Assembly: GCA_017893485.1 (NCBI GenBank)
Contig: JACEHZ010000211.1
Location: 1,021,475 to 1,085,474, forward strand
Length of the DNA stretch: 64,000 nt
From: Hemerocallis citrina
Taxonomy: Eukaryota; Streptophyta; Magnoliopsida; Asparagales; Asphodelaceae
Direction: 5' to 3'
The notes beneath the pieces were generated by a model. That model saw nothing but the letters and a program-made list of their open reading frames with translations. It was not told the DNA's origin and made no database searches. Position numbers and translations under genes: made by a program. Each line of letters starts with the position of its first letter. The stretch's first letter is position 1. This document shows, in pieces, positions 42,527 through 54,364 of this stretch.

Positions 42527-44448
42527 ATGCCTCCTAGGAAAGTCAGATCAAGGGGGTCCAACCGAGGACCCAACCCTGATTAGCAGCAAGAAGTCCCCCC
42601 TAATTCCGCTCAGCAACAAGGGCAACTTCCCCCTACAGCGGAAGACCCGCTCCAACAGGACCTTCCTCCTCCTAATCAGCCGCCTCCAAAGGGTCCTAAC
42701 CCTCAGAAACAGCCTCTTCACCAGGACCACTTCTCCATCCACAATGCCTCCTCGGACTCCATGGCCTCCCATCATCCCCGAGCCTCTGGACAGCACAACA
42801 CCGTCCTCAACCGCCAGAAAGATGATGATCTACGCCGCCACCTGGATGAAAAGCGGGCCGAGAGGGAACCTCCCGCCAACACCGTCCGGGTGAGCGGTCT
42901 CCTCGCCACCGAGAACACAAGAGGTCCCCTGCCAGGAGGGGACGGAGAGAGTCACCTGAGCATCACAGAAGAAGACCATACTCCCCCGCGGGTCGACAAC
43001 AGCCTAGGAACAATGAGGCACCCATCACCCGCGCCGAGTTCCAGCAGTTCCAAGCGACCGTCCTGCAGGCTCTCAACCTCCGTCGGAACCCTAATGAGCC
43101 AAAGGCCCCATCTCCTCCTCCAGTCCGAAGTCCTCACCGACGATCACCATCTCCTCCTCCGGTCCGAAGCCCTCGCCGACGGTCCCCATCTCCTCGTCCT
43201 GCTCCTAGCAACTCCCGGCGTACCCCAAGTCCTCGTCGCTCCCGAAGTTACCATCGCCGTAGCCCTCGCTCTCCCTCATACGAAGACGAGTCTAGAGGCT
43301 CGGCTAATTTACGTCGGAGGGACGACACCATGTACCGCCGTCTTCATAAGGTAGAGAGGCGCTTGGATCAGATAGACCGAGAAGAAGAGCTTAGGGGGAG
43401 GACCCTACGTCCTAGCCGACCCCCTTTCTCCCGAACTATAGTGGATGCACCTGTGCCGTTCAGCTTCAAACCTCCCCAATTTGAGACTTACACCGGGGAG
43501 ACCGATCCCGTTGACCACATCGAAAGCTTTAAGACCTTGATGCTCCTCCATCAAGCTTCCGATGCTCTCCTCTGCAAAACCTTCCCCGCAACTCTCAAGG
43601 GCCCAGCTCGAGAATGGTACTCTCGCCTTGCCCCCTCCTCAATATTCTCCTTCGAGCAGTTCGAGACCCTTTTCGTCACCCATTTCATAAGCAGCCGTAG
43701 AGCTGAGAAGACCAGCATCTCCCTGTTGCACCTCCACCAGAAGAAGGGGGAGAAATTGAGAGACTATGTGAAGAGGTTCACAGCTGAAGCCAGATCCATA
43801 GCATCCCTCGACCAGTCGGTCGCTGCAGCAGCATTTCAATCTAATGTCCTCAATTCCAACCTCCGCTCCTCCCTCACCAAGAAGCCTCCACAGAACTTTT
43901 CCGACCTCCTCCTTCGCAGTGAAAAGTACATCCGGGCCGAAGAGGCCGAGCAGCGACCCAACTGGGAGGGGTCCTCCTCCGGGTTTAAAAGGAAGGGAAC
44001 AGAAGAGGAAGGAGCCAAGAAACTCCAAAAGGATAATGCCGGCTAGCGCCGACCTCCCCCCAGATTCGAGAAGTTCACTCCCCTCACCACTAATGTCTCA
44101 ACCATTCTCATGGAAGTCGAAAAGGAAGGGATCATACCTCCTGCTCCAAGGATGAACACCCCCGCCAAGAAAAGAGATAAAGAGAAATTGTGCCGTTATC
44201 ACCGGGACCATGGGCATGACACCAACGATTGTCGCGCCTTAAAGAACGAGATAGAAGCCCTCATCCAGAGGGGGCAGCTGACCAGGTTTGTAAGAAAGGA
44301 CCGAGCCGAACTTCCTCCCCCGCCTCGGGGGGCTAACAAGCATCCGGAACGAGAAGAGACGCCTGACTTTGAGGAAGAACGAGTCCTCCACCTCATCCAT
44401 GGGGGCCCAATGGGGGCTCCTCTAACTCCTCTCGGAAGGCATTCATAA
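42527..44448 (+). pseudogene. Gag of the Tat element, broken
   Basis: ATG at 42527 opens a frame with TAG after 18 codons (42581). After a frameshift near 42880 the protein is strongly Arg/Ser/Pro-rich (RRSPSPPPVRSPRRRSPSP-like, about 42890-43330), then has the retrotransposon gag domain (43440-43990: PQFETYTGETDPVDHIESF, FPATLKGPAREWYSRL, RDYVKRFTAEA). TAG at 44044 interrupts. The frame resumes with a knuckle-like block CRYHRDHGHDTNDC and NEIEALIQRGQLTRFV, ending at 44448 by frameshift. Gag would form the cytoplasmic particle and bind the RNA. Confidence 0.9.
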
Positions 44449-44683
44449 GGGAAGTCAATTCGGTCCGAACCACCCCTCCTCCCAAAGGCCTCGGAGTGCC
44501 CGTCACATTCTCCGACGAAGATCTTGAAGGTGTCCGCACCCCTCATTGTGACGCACTCGTCATCAGTCTCCACATGGCGAATTTCAAAGTGGAGAGGATC
44601 CTAGCAGCTCCGTAAACATCCTCTTCCTCGCCGCTTTCAAAGGCCTGAAGCTCTCCCGAGACAGACTCAAGCCCGCCGGCTAC
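44449..44683 (+). pseudogene. Protease region of the Tat element, active site deleted
   Basis: After the frameshift near 44440 the reading continues as VPVTFSDEDLEGVRTPHCDA and ANFKVERIL, then the frame breaks and resumes as SSVNILFLAAFKGLKL. In related elements the catalytic D-[ST]-G lies between these two blocks. A short deletion (about 10 bp, at about 44602-44604) has removed it and shifted the frame. The protease would therefore be inactive even if the other breaks were ignored. Confidence 0.8.
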
Positions 44684-47600
44684 ATGCTCCATGGGTTCAC
44701 GGGAGTGCCAGTGACTATTGAGGGGGTAATTACCCTCGACGTAACCGCTGGCAAAACTCCTACTACCCAAACGGAGTCGATGGACTTCATGGTCGTAGAT
44801 GTCCCAGCAGCCTACAACGTCATTTTGGATCGGCCCGGACTGGCTGCCCTTGAAGCCGTCCCTTCTGCCTACCATCTCAAAATGAAATTTCCCACTCGGG
44901 CCGGAGTAGGAGAAGTAAGGGGAAATCAGGAGCAGGCCCGCAAGTGCTATATGACCTCTACCCTCGGCCCCGTCCTCTCCTTAGAAACTCTGGAAATCCC
45001 TCAAGGTACTGCTCGGCCGACCTCCGAGCCGGTGGACAAATTGGAGGAAGTGTTCTTCTCTGAGCAGGAGCCGGCCCGTAAGTTCTTTGTTAGCAAGACC
45101 CTCCCGTCCGCCCTATACTCAGACATTGTACAATGCATCCGAAGGAACCAAGACCTCTTCGCTTGGTCAGCTGCAGATATGCCCGGCATCTCCGAAGAGC
45201 TACTAGTCCACCGCCTACGCGTTGATCTGGGGTCCAACCCGGTTCAGCAAAAGAGGTGCAAGTTCGCCCCCGAGCGCCAGCTCGCTATAAAAGAGGAGGT
45301 AGACAAGCTCTTGAAGGCCCGGTTCATACAGGAGGTGAACTATCCTGAGTGGCTGTCGAATGTAGTAATGGTGAAGAAGTCCAATGGGACTTGGAGGATT
45401 TGTATTGATTTCACCGACCTCAACAAGGCTTGCCCCAAGGACCCCTTCCCTCTACCGAGTATTGACACCCTGATTGACGCAACCTCGGGACATGAGCTCC
45501 TCAGCTTCATGGATGCCTTCTCAGGTTACAATGAGATAAGAATGTTCCCTCCGGATATCCCGAAGACATCTTTTGTGACCGACCAAGGCCTCTATTGCTA
45601 CAGAGTTATGCCGTTCGGCCTCAAGAATGCAGGTGCAACATACCAACGCCTCGTCAACAAGGTTTTCCAGGCCCAGATCGGCCGGAACATGGAAGTGTAC
45701 GTTGACGATATGCTTGTAAAAAGCATCCGAGGCGTTGATCATGTGACCGACCTCCAAGAAGCATTTGACATTTTGAGAAAGCACAATATGAGACTTAACC
45801 CGAACAAGTGTGCGTTCGGCGTCTCATCAGGGAAGTTCATCGGCTTCATGGTTAGCCAACGAGGGATAGAAGCAAATCCGGAGAAGATCAAGGCCATATT
45901 GGACATGGCCCCTCCTAGAAATGTTAAAGAAGTTCAGAGGTTGACCGGTCGCCTAGCCGCCATAGGGCGCTTTCTGTCGAAGTCCGGGGAGAAGTGCCTC
46001 CCATTCTTCAAAGCCCTCAGGGGGGCTAAAGGATTTGAGTGGGGGCAGCAGCAACAAGACTCCTTCGAACAGCTCAAAGCTTACCTCGTCAATCCACCTC
46101 TTCTCAGCAAACCAATACCTGGCGAACCGCTCTACCTCTACCTGGCAGCCTCCGAGCAGACGCTCAGTGCAGTGTTAGTCAGAGAAGAAGACCGGGCTCA
46201 GAAGCCCATCTACTACGCCAGCAAAGTGCTTCGGGACGCCGAGCTCCGGTACCCGAAGATAGAGAAAATGGCCTATGCCCTGGTGATGGCCGCGAGAAAG
46301 CTTCGCCCCTACTTTCAGTCCCATTCGGTGGTCGTTCTTACCGACCAGCCGCTGAAATAGGTTCTTCACAAGCCCGAGACTTCGGGTCGCCTTATGAAGT
46401 GGTCAATCGAGCTGAGCCAACACGATATAACTTATCAGCCTCGGACCGCGATCAAGGCCCAGGCGCTAGCCGAATTCATTGTGGAGAGCACCATCCCTGA
46501 GTCCAACCAAGCGGTGAAGGGACCATCAGTATGGTCGGTTTATGTAGACGGATCCTCCTGCAATGAGGGAAGCGGGGCAGGAGTCATCCTGGCAGGCCCA
46601 GATGACTTCATCCTCCAATACTCCCTCCATATAAACTTCAGAGCCTCGAACAACGAAGCTGAATACGAGGCGTTAATAGCTGGCCTTGGAATGGCCCGAA
46701 ATGCATGGGCACAACGCCTCCGAATCTTTAGCGACTCCCAGCTAGTCGTCAACCAGGTCCTCGGCGAATATGAAGCACGCGATGACAGGATGGTTAAATA
46801 CTTAGCCAAAGTCAAGAGTCTCATGGCACTGTTTGAAGAGGCCATCATCCAAAGAATTCCCCGAGAAGAAAATGCTCAGGCCGACGCCCTATCCAAGTTA
46901 GCCTCCTCTTCCCTTCAAGGCCTCGAGCAGACCGTACTGATAGAAGTCCTTCTGAAGCCGAGCATAGAGGACGAAACACCTGACTCCGTTGAAACATTGC
47001 CTGTCCTCCTCGAAGACAACTGGATGAGACCACTCATCGAATTCTTAAGGGACGGACTCCTCCCCGAGGACCTGAAGGAAGCAAGAAGAGTTAGAGCCCG
47101 AGCCGAGCGTTACACGCTAATCGGAGGCATCCTGTATAAACGCTCCTTCACCCAGGTGGACGGTCGGCCCTACCTGAGGTGCCTCTCCCCCGGGCAAGCC
47201 GACTACGCCCTGCAAGAACTTCATGAGGGCATTGGCGGGGCCCATTCTGGCTCCAGAGCCCTAGCGCGCAAGGTATTGAACTACGGATATTTCTGGCCCA
47301 CTCTCCTACGGGACGCCGAACGACACGTTCGGCACTGCAGCTCCTGTCAGAAGTACTCCGACATCCGGCGTCTCCCGCAAGCACCACTTGCCTCCCTATC
47401 AAGTCCGATCCCATTCGCAATGTGGGGGATGGATTTACTGGGGCCGTTTCCGCCGGCTCCCGGACAGTTAAAGTTCCTAGTTGCGGCAGTCGACTATTTC
47501 TCGAAATGGATAGAGGCCGAGCCCCTGGCTACGATCACCGAGCATAAGGTCGTTCAATTCTTCTGGAAAAATGTGATCTGCCGATTCGGCGTTCCCCGAG

Positions 47601-48286
47601 TCATAGTTACAGATAACGGAACGCAGTTCACTGGGGCTGCCTTCCGAGCTTTATGTGAGGACCTCACCATATAACACTGTTTCTCCTCCGTCTCTCATCC
47701 TCAGACGAATGGCCAGGCCGAAAATGCCAACTAACAGATCCTCTCAGGCATTAAGAAAAGGCTAGACAAGTGTTCCAAGGGCTTATGGGTCGATCAGCTA
47801 CCCAACGTGCTGTGGAACTACCGCACCACAAAGCGGACCCCAACAGGCGAGAGCCCATTCAATCTCACCTATGGGTCCGAGGCCATCATCCCCTTAGAAG
47901 TCGGGTTACCCTCTCCTCGTTTGATGGCTTATGAAGAAGAGCAGAACGCTAGAGAGCTCAGAACAAGCCTAGATCTCATAGATGAAATCCGAGAGAGAGC
48001 TGCCATACGCCAGCAAACTTACCGAAGAAGGATTGAGCTAGCATACAACAAAAGAGTCCGCCCAACGGACCTCAAAGAAGGGGACCTGGTCCTCCGAAAG
48101 TTGGCCATCTCATTCCCAGGTCAGAAAAGCAAATTGGCCCCGAATTGGGAGGGACCTTACAAAATCTCTAAAGTAATCCGCCCCGGCACATTCCGACTAG
48201 AAGATCTCGAAGGCAGGGAGATTCCCAGGGCTTGGAATGCCGACCATCTCTTAAAATACCAAGAGAAAGCGACAACGCCTCTCTAA
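44684..48286 (+). pseudogene. Pol of the Tat element: RT, RNase H, aRNase H, integrase; three stops
   Basis: One frame with stops only at 46358 (TAG), 47672 (TAA) and 47732 (TAA). RT has GTWRICIDFTDLNKACPKDP, YRVMPFGLKNAGATYQ and intact YVDD (45698-45709). A gypsy-type RNase H (PIYYASKVLRDAELRYPKIE) follows, then after the amber codon a second, archaeal-type RNase H (VYVDGSSCNEGSGAGVIL, EAEYEALIAGLGMA, RIFSDSQLVVNQ, REENAQADALSKLA). Integrase has the HHCC region (CSSCQKYSD), Asp in MWGMDLLGPFPP, Asp in IVTDNGTQFTG and Glu in TNGQAEN, the last located beyond the first TAA. The C-terminus ends at 48286 with no chromodomain. Each stop looks like a single-base change. Confidence 0.95.
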
Positions 48287-48480
48287 GTAATTCGAGATGT
48301 CGAACCATTCTTTTCCTGTTACTTGTAGTAATTTTCTTTCGTAGTAATTTGCTTTCATTTTTTCCTTGTAATAACGGCTAGCAACTTTAGAAGCAGCCGA
48401 TCATTGGATATTAATAAATAAAGTTTTTTCCATATTTTTGCTACTATGTACATCTCTCTGCTTTTAACTCTTCACTCTAC
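48287..48480 (+). other. Start of the Tat 3' non-coding region
   Basis: A/T-rich stretch with AATAAATAAAG near 48412, which may act as an internal polyadenylation signal. No gene. Confidence 0.4.
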
Positions 48481-49110
48481 CGATGGTTCGGAGTCCAACA
48501 CTTGGCTCGATTCTACTTTGCAAGTTCGCTTCTAAGCGAACTAGAGGTAGTTCGCCATTCGGAATTGCTCCCACAGTCGTTGAACAACTTCACCGATGGT
48601 TCGGAGTCCAACACTTGGTTCGATTCTACTTCGCAAGTTCGCTTCTAAGCGAACTAGAGGTAGTTCGCCATTCGGAATTGCTCCCACAGCCGTTGAACAA
48701 TTTTACCGATGGTTCAGAGTCCAACACTTGGCTCGATTCTACTTCGCAAGTTCGCTTCTAAGCGAACTAGAGGTAGTTCGCCATTCGGAATTGCTCCCAC
48801 AGCCGTTGAACAATTTTACCGATGGTTCGGAGTCCAACACTTGGCTCGATTCTACTTCGCAAGTTCGCTTCTAAGCAAACTTGAGGTAGTTCGCCATTCG
48901 GAATTGCTCCCACAGCCGTTGAACAATTTCACCGATGGTTCGGAGTCCAACACTTGGTTCGATTCTACTTCGCAAGTTCGCTTCTAAGCGAACTAGAGGT
49001 AGTTCGCCATTCGGAATTGCTCCCACAGCCGTCGAACTATTTTACAGATGGTTCGGAATCCTGCACTTGGCTCGATCATACCTCGCAAATTCGCTCCTAA
49101 GCGAGCCAAA
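48481..49110 (+). repeat. 113-bp tandem repeat, five copies and a degenerate sixth
   Basis: GATGGTTCGGAGTCCAACAC recurs at 48483, 48596, 48709, 48822 and 48935, with a diverged copy at 49048. Each unit holds the small palindrome TTCGCTTCTAAGCGAAC. Diverged single units recur near 50210-50310. The overlapping 92-codon ORFs are repeat shadows. Confidence 0.95.
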
Positions 49111-49289
49111 GGTAGTTCGCCAATGGTTCGGAGCTACAGCTCTGACAACCCCCGACTTGCTCGACACTAAACACTGAGCGAAGGGTGATTCGAACCAACC
49201 TTCAGCCACGATCGCTTCGGCCGTCGAGCTGTATGAGCGCCGCCGACCTGCACCAAGCAAGAACCTACCCTCAAGAGGAATTTAGATTA

Positions 49290-49700
49290 AGGTTTTAGGG
49301 GACCTCCACCTCAGTTCCGGACTTTGGCCATCACCACATCCACCATGATCTCCCCTGACCCTGACACCCGCATCGGAGCCGTCAGAGTCAGGAGAAGATC
49401 ATGGTGGAAGAGCGACCACCTATCCTCCCGAAGCGACCTCCCCTCGGTTCTGGACTCTGGTCACCACCTCTTCTACCGGGATCTCCCCCGATCCTGACCT
49501 CCGCATCAGAGTCGTCAGAATCGGGAGAAGATCACGGTTGAAGAACGGCGACCCATCCTCCTGAAGAATCTTTCCCTCGGGTCCGGACTACGGTCGCCAA
49601 CACTCCTGCCTTGTCCTCCCCCGACCCTGACACCCACATCGAGGCCGTCAGGAACGGGAAAAGAACAAGGCAGTAGTGTGACCACCCTTCCGAACCTCTC
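49290..49700 (+). repeat. Tandem repeat of about 130 bp, about three copies
   Basis: Units beginning near 49300, 49430 and 49560 share (T)CCGGACT..GGTC, GATCTCCCC(T/C)GA(C/T)CCTGAC and GTCAGA(G/A)TC(A/G)GGAGAAGATCA. It lies in the 3' non-coding part of the Tat element. Confidence 0.7.
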
Positions 49701-50675
49701 GAGACGAAAATTTTTTACAAAGCTGGCATCCGCCCAAGGGCAGACACCATCGATGCCACTAGGGTTCAAGACTGCAATGACTGGAATTGCAAAGGGGGGG
49801 GTGTGGTACTTATAGCCATCCCCCAAGAGTACCATTATGAACCTCGGGAGCCCAACAGTCGCGCCTAGGGAATTGAAGCATGCAAGACTGTCATTATGTC
49901 CCTTGGGAACTGAAGCGCCGTGTATTTATTAAAGGGCCCTACTATCAACGCCCTCGGGAAGGTGGAACGCCCCCACAGATCCCGGAGCATCACTTAATGC
50001 TATTGGAAGTCTGCTCCCGTCTTTTCAGGACGACGCTCGAACAACCGAGCGCCCACGCCCCAACTCGGAAAGTGCTTCGGAATATGCCGAGCGAGATTCG
50101 AAACCCTGGCTAGAGCATGCAGGCCGAAGCAAGCACTCGCCTCGCAGTTCATTTCAAGCCTACCTCGGCTAACACAATTGCAACAAAATTCAGCAAGCCA
50201 AAGGTGGTTCGCCCCCGGTAAGCTAACTCAACGGCGGTTCGAAGCCCGACACCTGGCTCAGTCATACTCCGCATGATCGCTTCTAAGCAGGCTAGAAAGA
50301 GTTCGCCATTTGGGATCGCTCCCATAACTGCCAAACCGCTAGCAACGATCCGCTTCGGGGGCTTGCCGCTCAACTCACTTCACAATGTTGCATGATCGGG
50401 CATCGGAGACAATGCTCGGCACCACTGGCCGAACACTCACCTCACCGATCGACAAGCGAGCTAGCAGCCGACTTAGAAGCCCCGGCACAGCAAACGACAT
50501 TTGCGAAAGCAAAGAACACACAAGGTCAGCAACAACATTCAATTAATGAACCGGATGCGGTACAAGGACGGACACAGCAGAATTACAAGCCGTTAAAGAA
50601 AAAGTTACAATGCCGACTTATTACACTTAGCTAAAAAAGAAAAAAAATATACAAAGGTTCTCGGAGTCGACGTCT
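49701..50675. other. Tat 3' region between repeats and antisense genes
   Basis: No convincing gene. The short ORFs on both strands have no recognisable domain. Diverged pieces of the 113-bp repeat are scattered here. Confidence 0.5.
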
Positions 50676-51609
50676 TCAGCGCTTTTTTGGAGCCGGGGCG
50701 TTCCGCTTCAAAGACACTCGAGAGTGACGACGCTTGTCTCCGGAACGCGATCCCAAGCCAGCGAATTGAGACGTATCCTCGGCGCCGCTTCTAGTAGCCA
50801 CTCCGACGGATGCTCCGCTCGACGAAATCGCTACCGAGCTCTGCGCGTCCCCCGGACTAGGATGGCCGATCCGCTGACGGGTCGCCATCTCGTAGAAGGT
50901 AATGCCCCGATCACTCTCCGCACGAGTGCACGACGTGCTTCAGATGTTGATTAGTCCCGAATGCGGCTTAAGACGAGCCACTTCCGCCTCCAGCTCCGAG
51001 ATCCGATCACGCAACGAGTCGTCTTTGACGTTAACTTCGAAATGAGGGGGTATCGCGGAGTCCGGAACTCCTGATCGACTGGCTATGAGGTGCCGAAGGT
51101 GGGTGACCTCGATGCTTTTATCCACCGTCGCTCTCTTCAGCGCTTCGACATCGGCTGTCAACTGGACCCGTTCGGTCGTCAACTTGGCCACTTCGGTCGT
51201 TAGCCCCTCGCCCTCCCTCCGAAGCTTCGTCTCTACGGAGTGCAGATGTTGTATCTCGAAAAGCAAGTCGTCCCTCTCCACTGTTATTTTGGACAAGTTA
51301 TGACGGATGCATTGAATCCGAATCTCATTACTGAAAGCAGTTGGCAAAAAGTCACCTTCTCCTGTGGGAGTCATGTCGGCGATTCGGCTCTCTAGATGAC
51401 GAATTTCGATGTCTCGCCGGCCGAGGACGAGCTGAAGATGGTTCCGCTCGCTTTCGGCTCGGCGCAACCCGAGCTCGACTTCATACAGCCGCTCTCGGCA
51501 CTTGGCCAGACACAACCTCGTCGCCCCGAGGCCGGCCTCGGCTCGAGCCTCCTCGTCCGAGCAAATTGCCTCGGCATCTTGGTCGACCACCACGAGCTGA
51601 AAAAAGATC
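50676..51609 (-). CDS. Antisense coiled-coil exons in the Tat element
   Basis: On the minus strand an open stretch from about 51601 (acceptor TTTTTTTCAG) to 50940 encodes a long heptad-rich protein (ERLYEVELGLRRAESERNHL, LTTERVQLTADVEALKRA, RISELEAEVARLKP). A further basic stretch at 50888-50676 (SRSGDKRRHSRVSLKRN) may be a last exon or separate gene. It follows the antisense gene at 51807-53972 and could be its continuation through an intron, or an independent gene. Function unknown. Confidence 0.45.
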
Positions 51610-51806
51610 AAAGTAATCAGCAAAAAGATCGAACACTGCCGGAGCACCACACTTTGAAAATTTTCCAAAAAACAAGAAACTTTCGAAACAGGAAGAGAAT
51701 ATTTGATGAAAAGGGGGCGAAAGACGAAGATCCGAACACCAACACTTACAAAAATTTTCTTTTCATTCATTTCAAAAAGCAGTGGTGGCCAGTCCGCTAT
51801 TAGGCG

Positions 51807-53972
51807 TTACAATGAGTGAAAAGAAAAGAACAAAAAACAAAACAAGAAAATGAGGAGCGGAGTCAATGCGACCTCTTTCCCCGGGCGACGAGTTCGGGTG
51901 GGGGTCGACTTCTCCGAAGGGGATGCCACCGCCAAAGGAATGATCGCGGTACTGGGGACCTCTTCAGTGACCCCGGCCCCGGCGTCGGCTTCGTCATCCC
52001 CCTCCTCCTCCTCTTCCCCTTCGGACTCAGGGTCGAAGCCCTCGACGTGGCCGGGGAATAGCCTCCACCCCGAGACGTCCACCTCGGGGTACTCCTTCGA
52101 CACCCGGTCGATGGCTGCGGTGAAGGCCTTCGCCATGTTCTGGGCGAGAAACCCCTGCACCTTCTCCAGGGTCGCATCCTCCGCCGCCTTCACAGCCGCC
52201 GCGTTGGCTGCCTCGACCTCGGCCAGCTGCTTGGCCGACCCCTCCTTCTGACGAAGGAGCTCGCCCTCCAACCTCGTCACCTCGGCTTCGAGGTGCTGGA
52301 TCCTCGCCGACCTGCCCTCGTGCTCGACGCGGAGTTTGTCGAGCTCGTTTGACAGCCGAGCTTTTTCGTTCCGAGCTTGGTCGGACTCTTGCTTTAGCTC
52401 CTTCTCCAGAGCTGTCAACCTCTCGGTGAGGTGGCCGAAGTAGACGATGATCTGTAGCAAAGAAGAACGAAGAGAGTTAGAAAACTTGGGCTATGGGAGT
52501 ACAATGAATAAAGGAAGCTCGAGGCTTACCGACACCGCCGAACAAGCGATCTCGATCACGTCGTCGCCCTCTCTCCCGGCCTCCATGGCGGCTCGGTCTT
52601 TCGGAGTGGCGAGGTGCTTAACGGCCTGTATGCTCGCCAGCGAGTTCCCGAGGAACCCATCATGCCTCCGGACTTGCCAGTCCGGAATGTGAATCCTCTT
52701 GTGCTCCTCCGTCAGGAGCTCCTCGCCTGCCACCGTCAGCGGTGGCGTCGCCATAGCGAGGGCGGCGGCAATGGGGAACTCCCACAGATGCCGGAGCTGA
52801 AGTCCCCGCCACGGTGACAGCCGGACTGTCGAGGACCTCCACCTCCTCAATAGAGGCTGCAATCCTCGGAGCCTTCGAGGTCGAGGGCAGCTTGGACGCA
52901 ACCCTCTTGCGCTTCTTAGGCGCCTTGCTTGCGAGTCCTGCCCTAAGCGCCAGTACTGCGTCGTAGTCCATGGTTTCTGCATCAAAAGCAAAAACTGGTT
53001 AACACATTGAAAACAACAAGGAAGAGAGTACGGAAAATAAAAACTTGACGAGAGCCGCGTACTGGGATCTACGCGGCAGAGCCCTCCCTTGTAGAGGATG
53101 TCCTCAGTCAGCTCCCTCCAATCATACTTCGGCCGATCAAGGAGAATCCAGACCGCCTCTTCTTCTTCTACAGTGAGCTTCGGGATCGCCCTCGTCCTCT
53201 TCGGCACCCCTTCTATCCAGTTCAAAGGGATCGGCCATGCCTCTCGACTCTGCACAACCAACCACTTCTCTCGCCAGTGCTTAATGGAGTCGGGGCATAT
53301 GACGAGCCTGCCGCCGTGCCTCGGAGTCAAGTAATACCGGTACTCCGACTTATTCCCTTGGTGGAGCCGGTATAACGTCCGAAGCACGTTCAGCTGCGAT
53401 TCGATCCCTGCGGCCTGGCAGTGGAGAACAAAACCATTTATCACTCGCCACGCGTTCGGCATGAGCTGGATGGGGCTGACCCAGAACCAACTCACCACGG
53501 TAACGGTGAACGCGTGGAGAGGTAGCCGAGCCCCGGCGATGAAGGCATCGACCGGCCAGCAACACATCGTCACTGGCAGTGGCGAGTTGGCCCTAACTCC
53601 GGGACCCGGCAGCATAAGCTCGTACTCCTCCGGGATGAGAAAAGAATCCCGGATCACTGCCAAATCCTCCTCGCACAGGATCGACGCCGCCTCGTCTGCC
53701 TCCGTCGTCTCCCTCGCGGCGTTCTCCTCGAAGGACGTCCCCCTCCCATGGACGATCCGCTCAGCCTGATCCTCCGGGAGCTGCCTAACTCTATGGAGCC
53801 CTGTCAACGGCCCTGGCAGTTGTCCGAACTCCCCCATCCTCTTCGGATCCTCGACGATCGAATCCTTGCCGAACACCTTCTTGCCCTTGGTCGGAGTCGG
53901 AGTCGAATCCTCGACGACTTCAAGGGAGGGCTCGGACCAAGAGACTTCTTCGGAGACAGAAGCAACAGACAT
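51807..53972 (-). CDS. Antisense spliced gene in the Tat element (putative gypsy-type transposon domain plus coiled coil)
   Basis: ATG at 53972 starts exon 1 (to 53063), which carries FLIPEEYELMLPGPGVRANS, PLHAFTVTVVSWFWVSPIQL and NAWRVINGFVLHCQ, features of the plant family annotated as putative gypsy-type transposon protein (PF04195, from memory). Donor CCA|GTACGC and acceptor GATGCAG (exon 2 from 52976) keep the frame into a Lys/Arg-rich segment. A frameshift near 52775 interrupts exon 2, which ends at 52530 (TCG|GTAAGC). Exon 3 starts at 52451 (GCTACAG) and encodes a coiled coil (RLTALEKELKQESDQARNEK onward), then an acidic tail, ending at 51807. Antisense genes of this type are known in some Tat elements; their role is unknown. 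This copy probably carries one frameshift. Confidence 0.65.
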
Positions 53973-54111
53973 AATTTATAAATTACCTTAAGGGAGATAG
54001 CCACCGGAAAACTTTGCCGGAATCAAACGTCGACCACCGGAAGAATTCGCCTGAGCACAAGAAACCGTCTGAGCAAAAGAGAGGAGAAATGAGAAATGAG
54101 AGAGGGGGTGA

Positions 54112-54120
54112 GGATTTATA
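54112..54120 (-). promoter_or_regulatory. TATA box for the antisense gene
   Basis: CTATAAATCC on the minus strand lies about 145 bp upstream of the antisense ATG at 53972, a normal spacing for a plant promoter, and is separate from both LTRs. Confidence 0.55.
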
Positions 54121-54364
54121 GAGAGGCGCGCTCCAAACGAGGTTAATGGGCCCGTACGACCGGCCCATTTACACAAAATGACAGAGCGACCTCAATCGTC
54201 GCCTTGCTAACCACGCCAAATCATGAGTTGCATTTAATGCGCGTCCCATCTGATGGAAGCCCAGAGGTCACCGCAATTAATAAACGTCCCATCTGTCAGA
54301 ATTGTCAGAAATTGTCAGAAGTTCAGAAGGCACACAGTAGATACAAACTCCTATGACGAAAAAT

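Noticed and set aside
48483..49177. Series of overlapping 92-codon ORFs with nearly the same protein
   Set aside because: Each starts one 113-bp repeat unit later; they are shadows of the tandem repeat.
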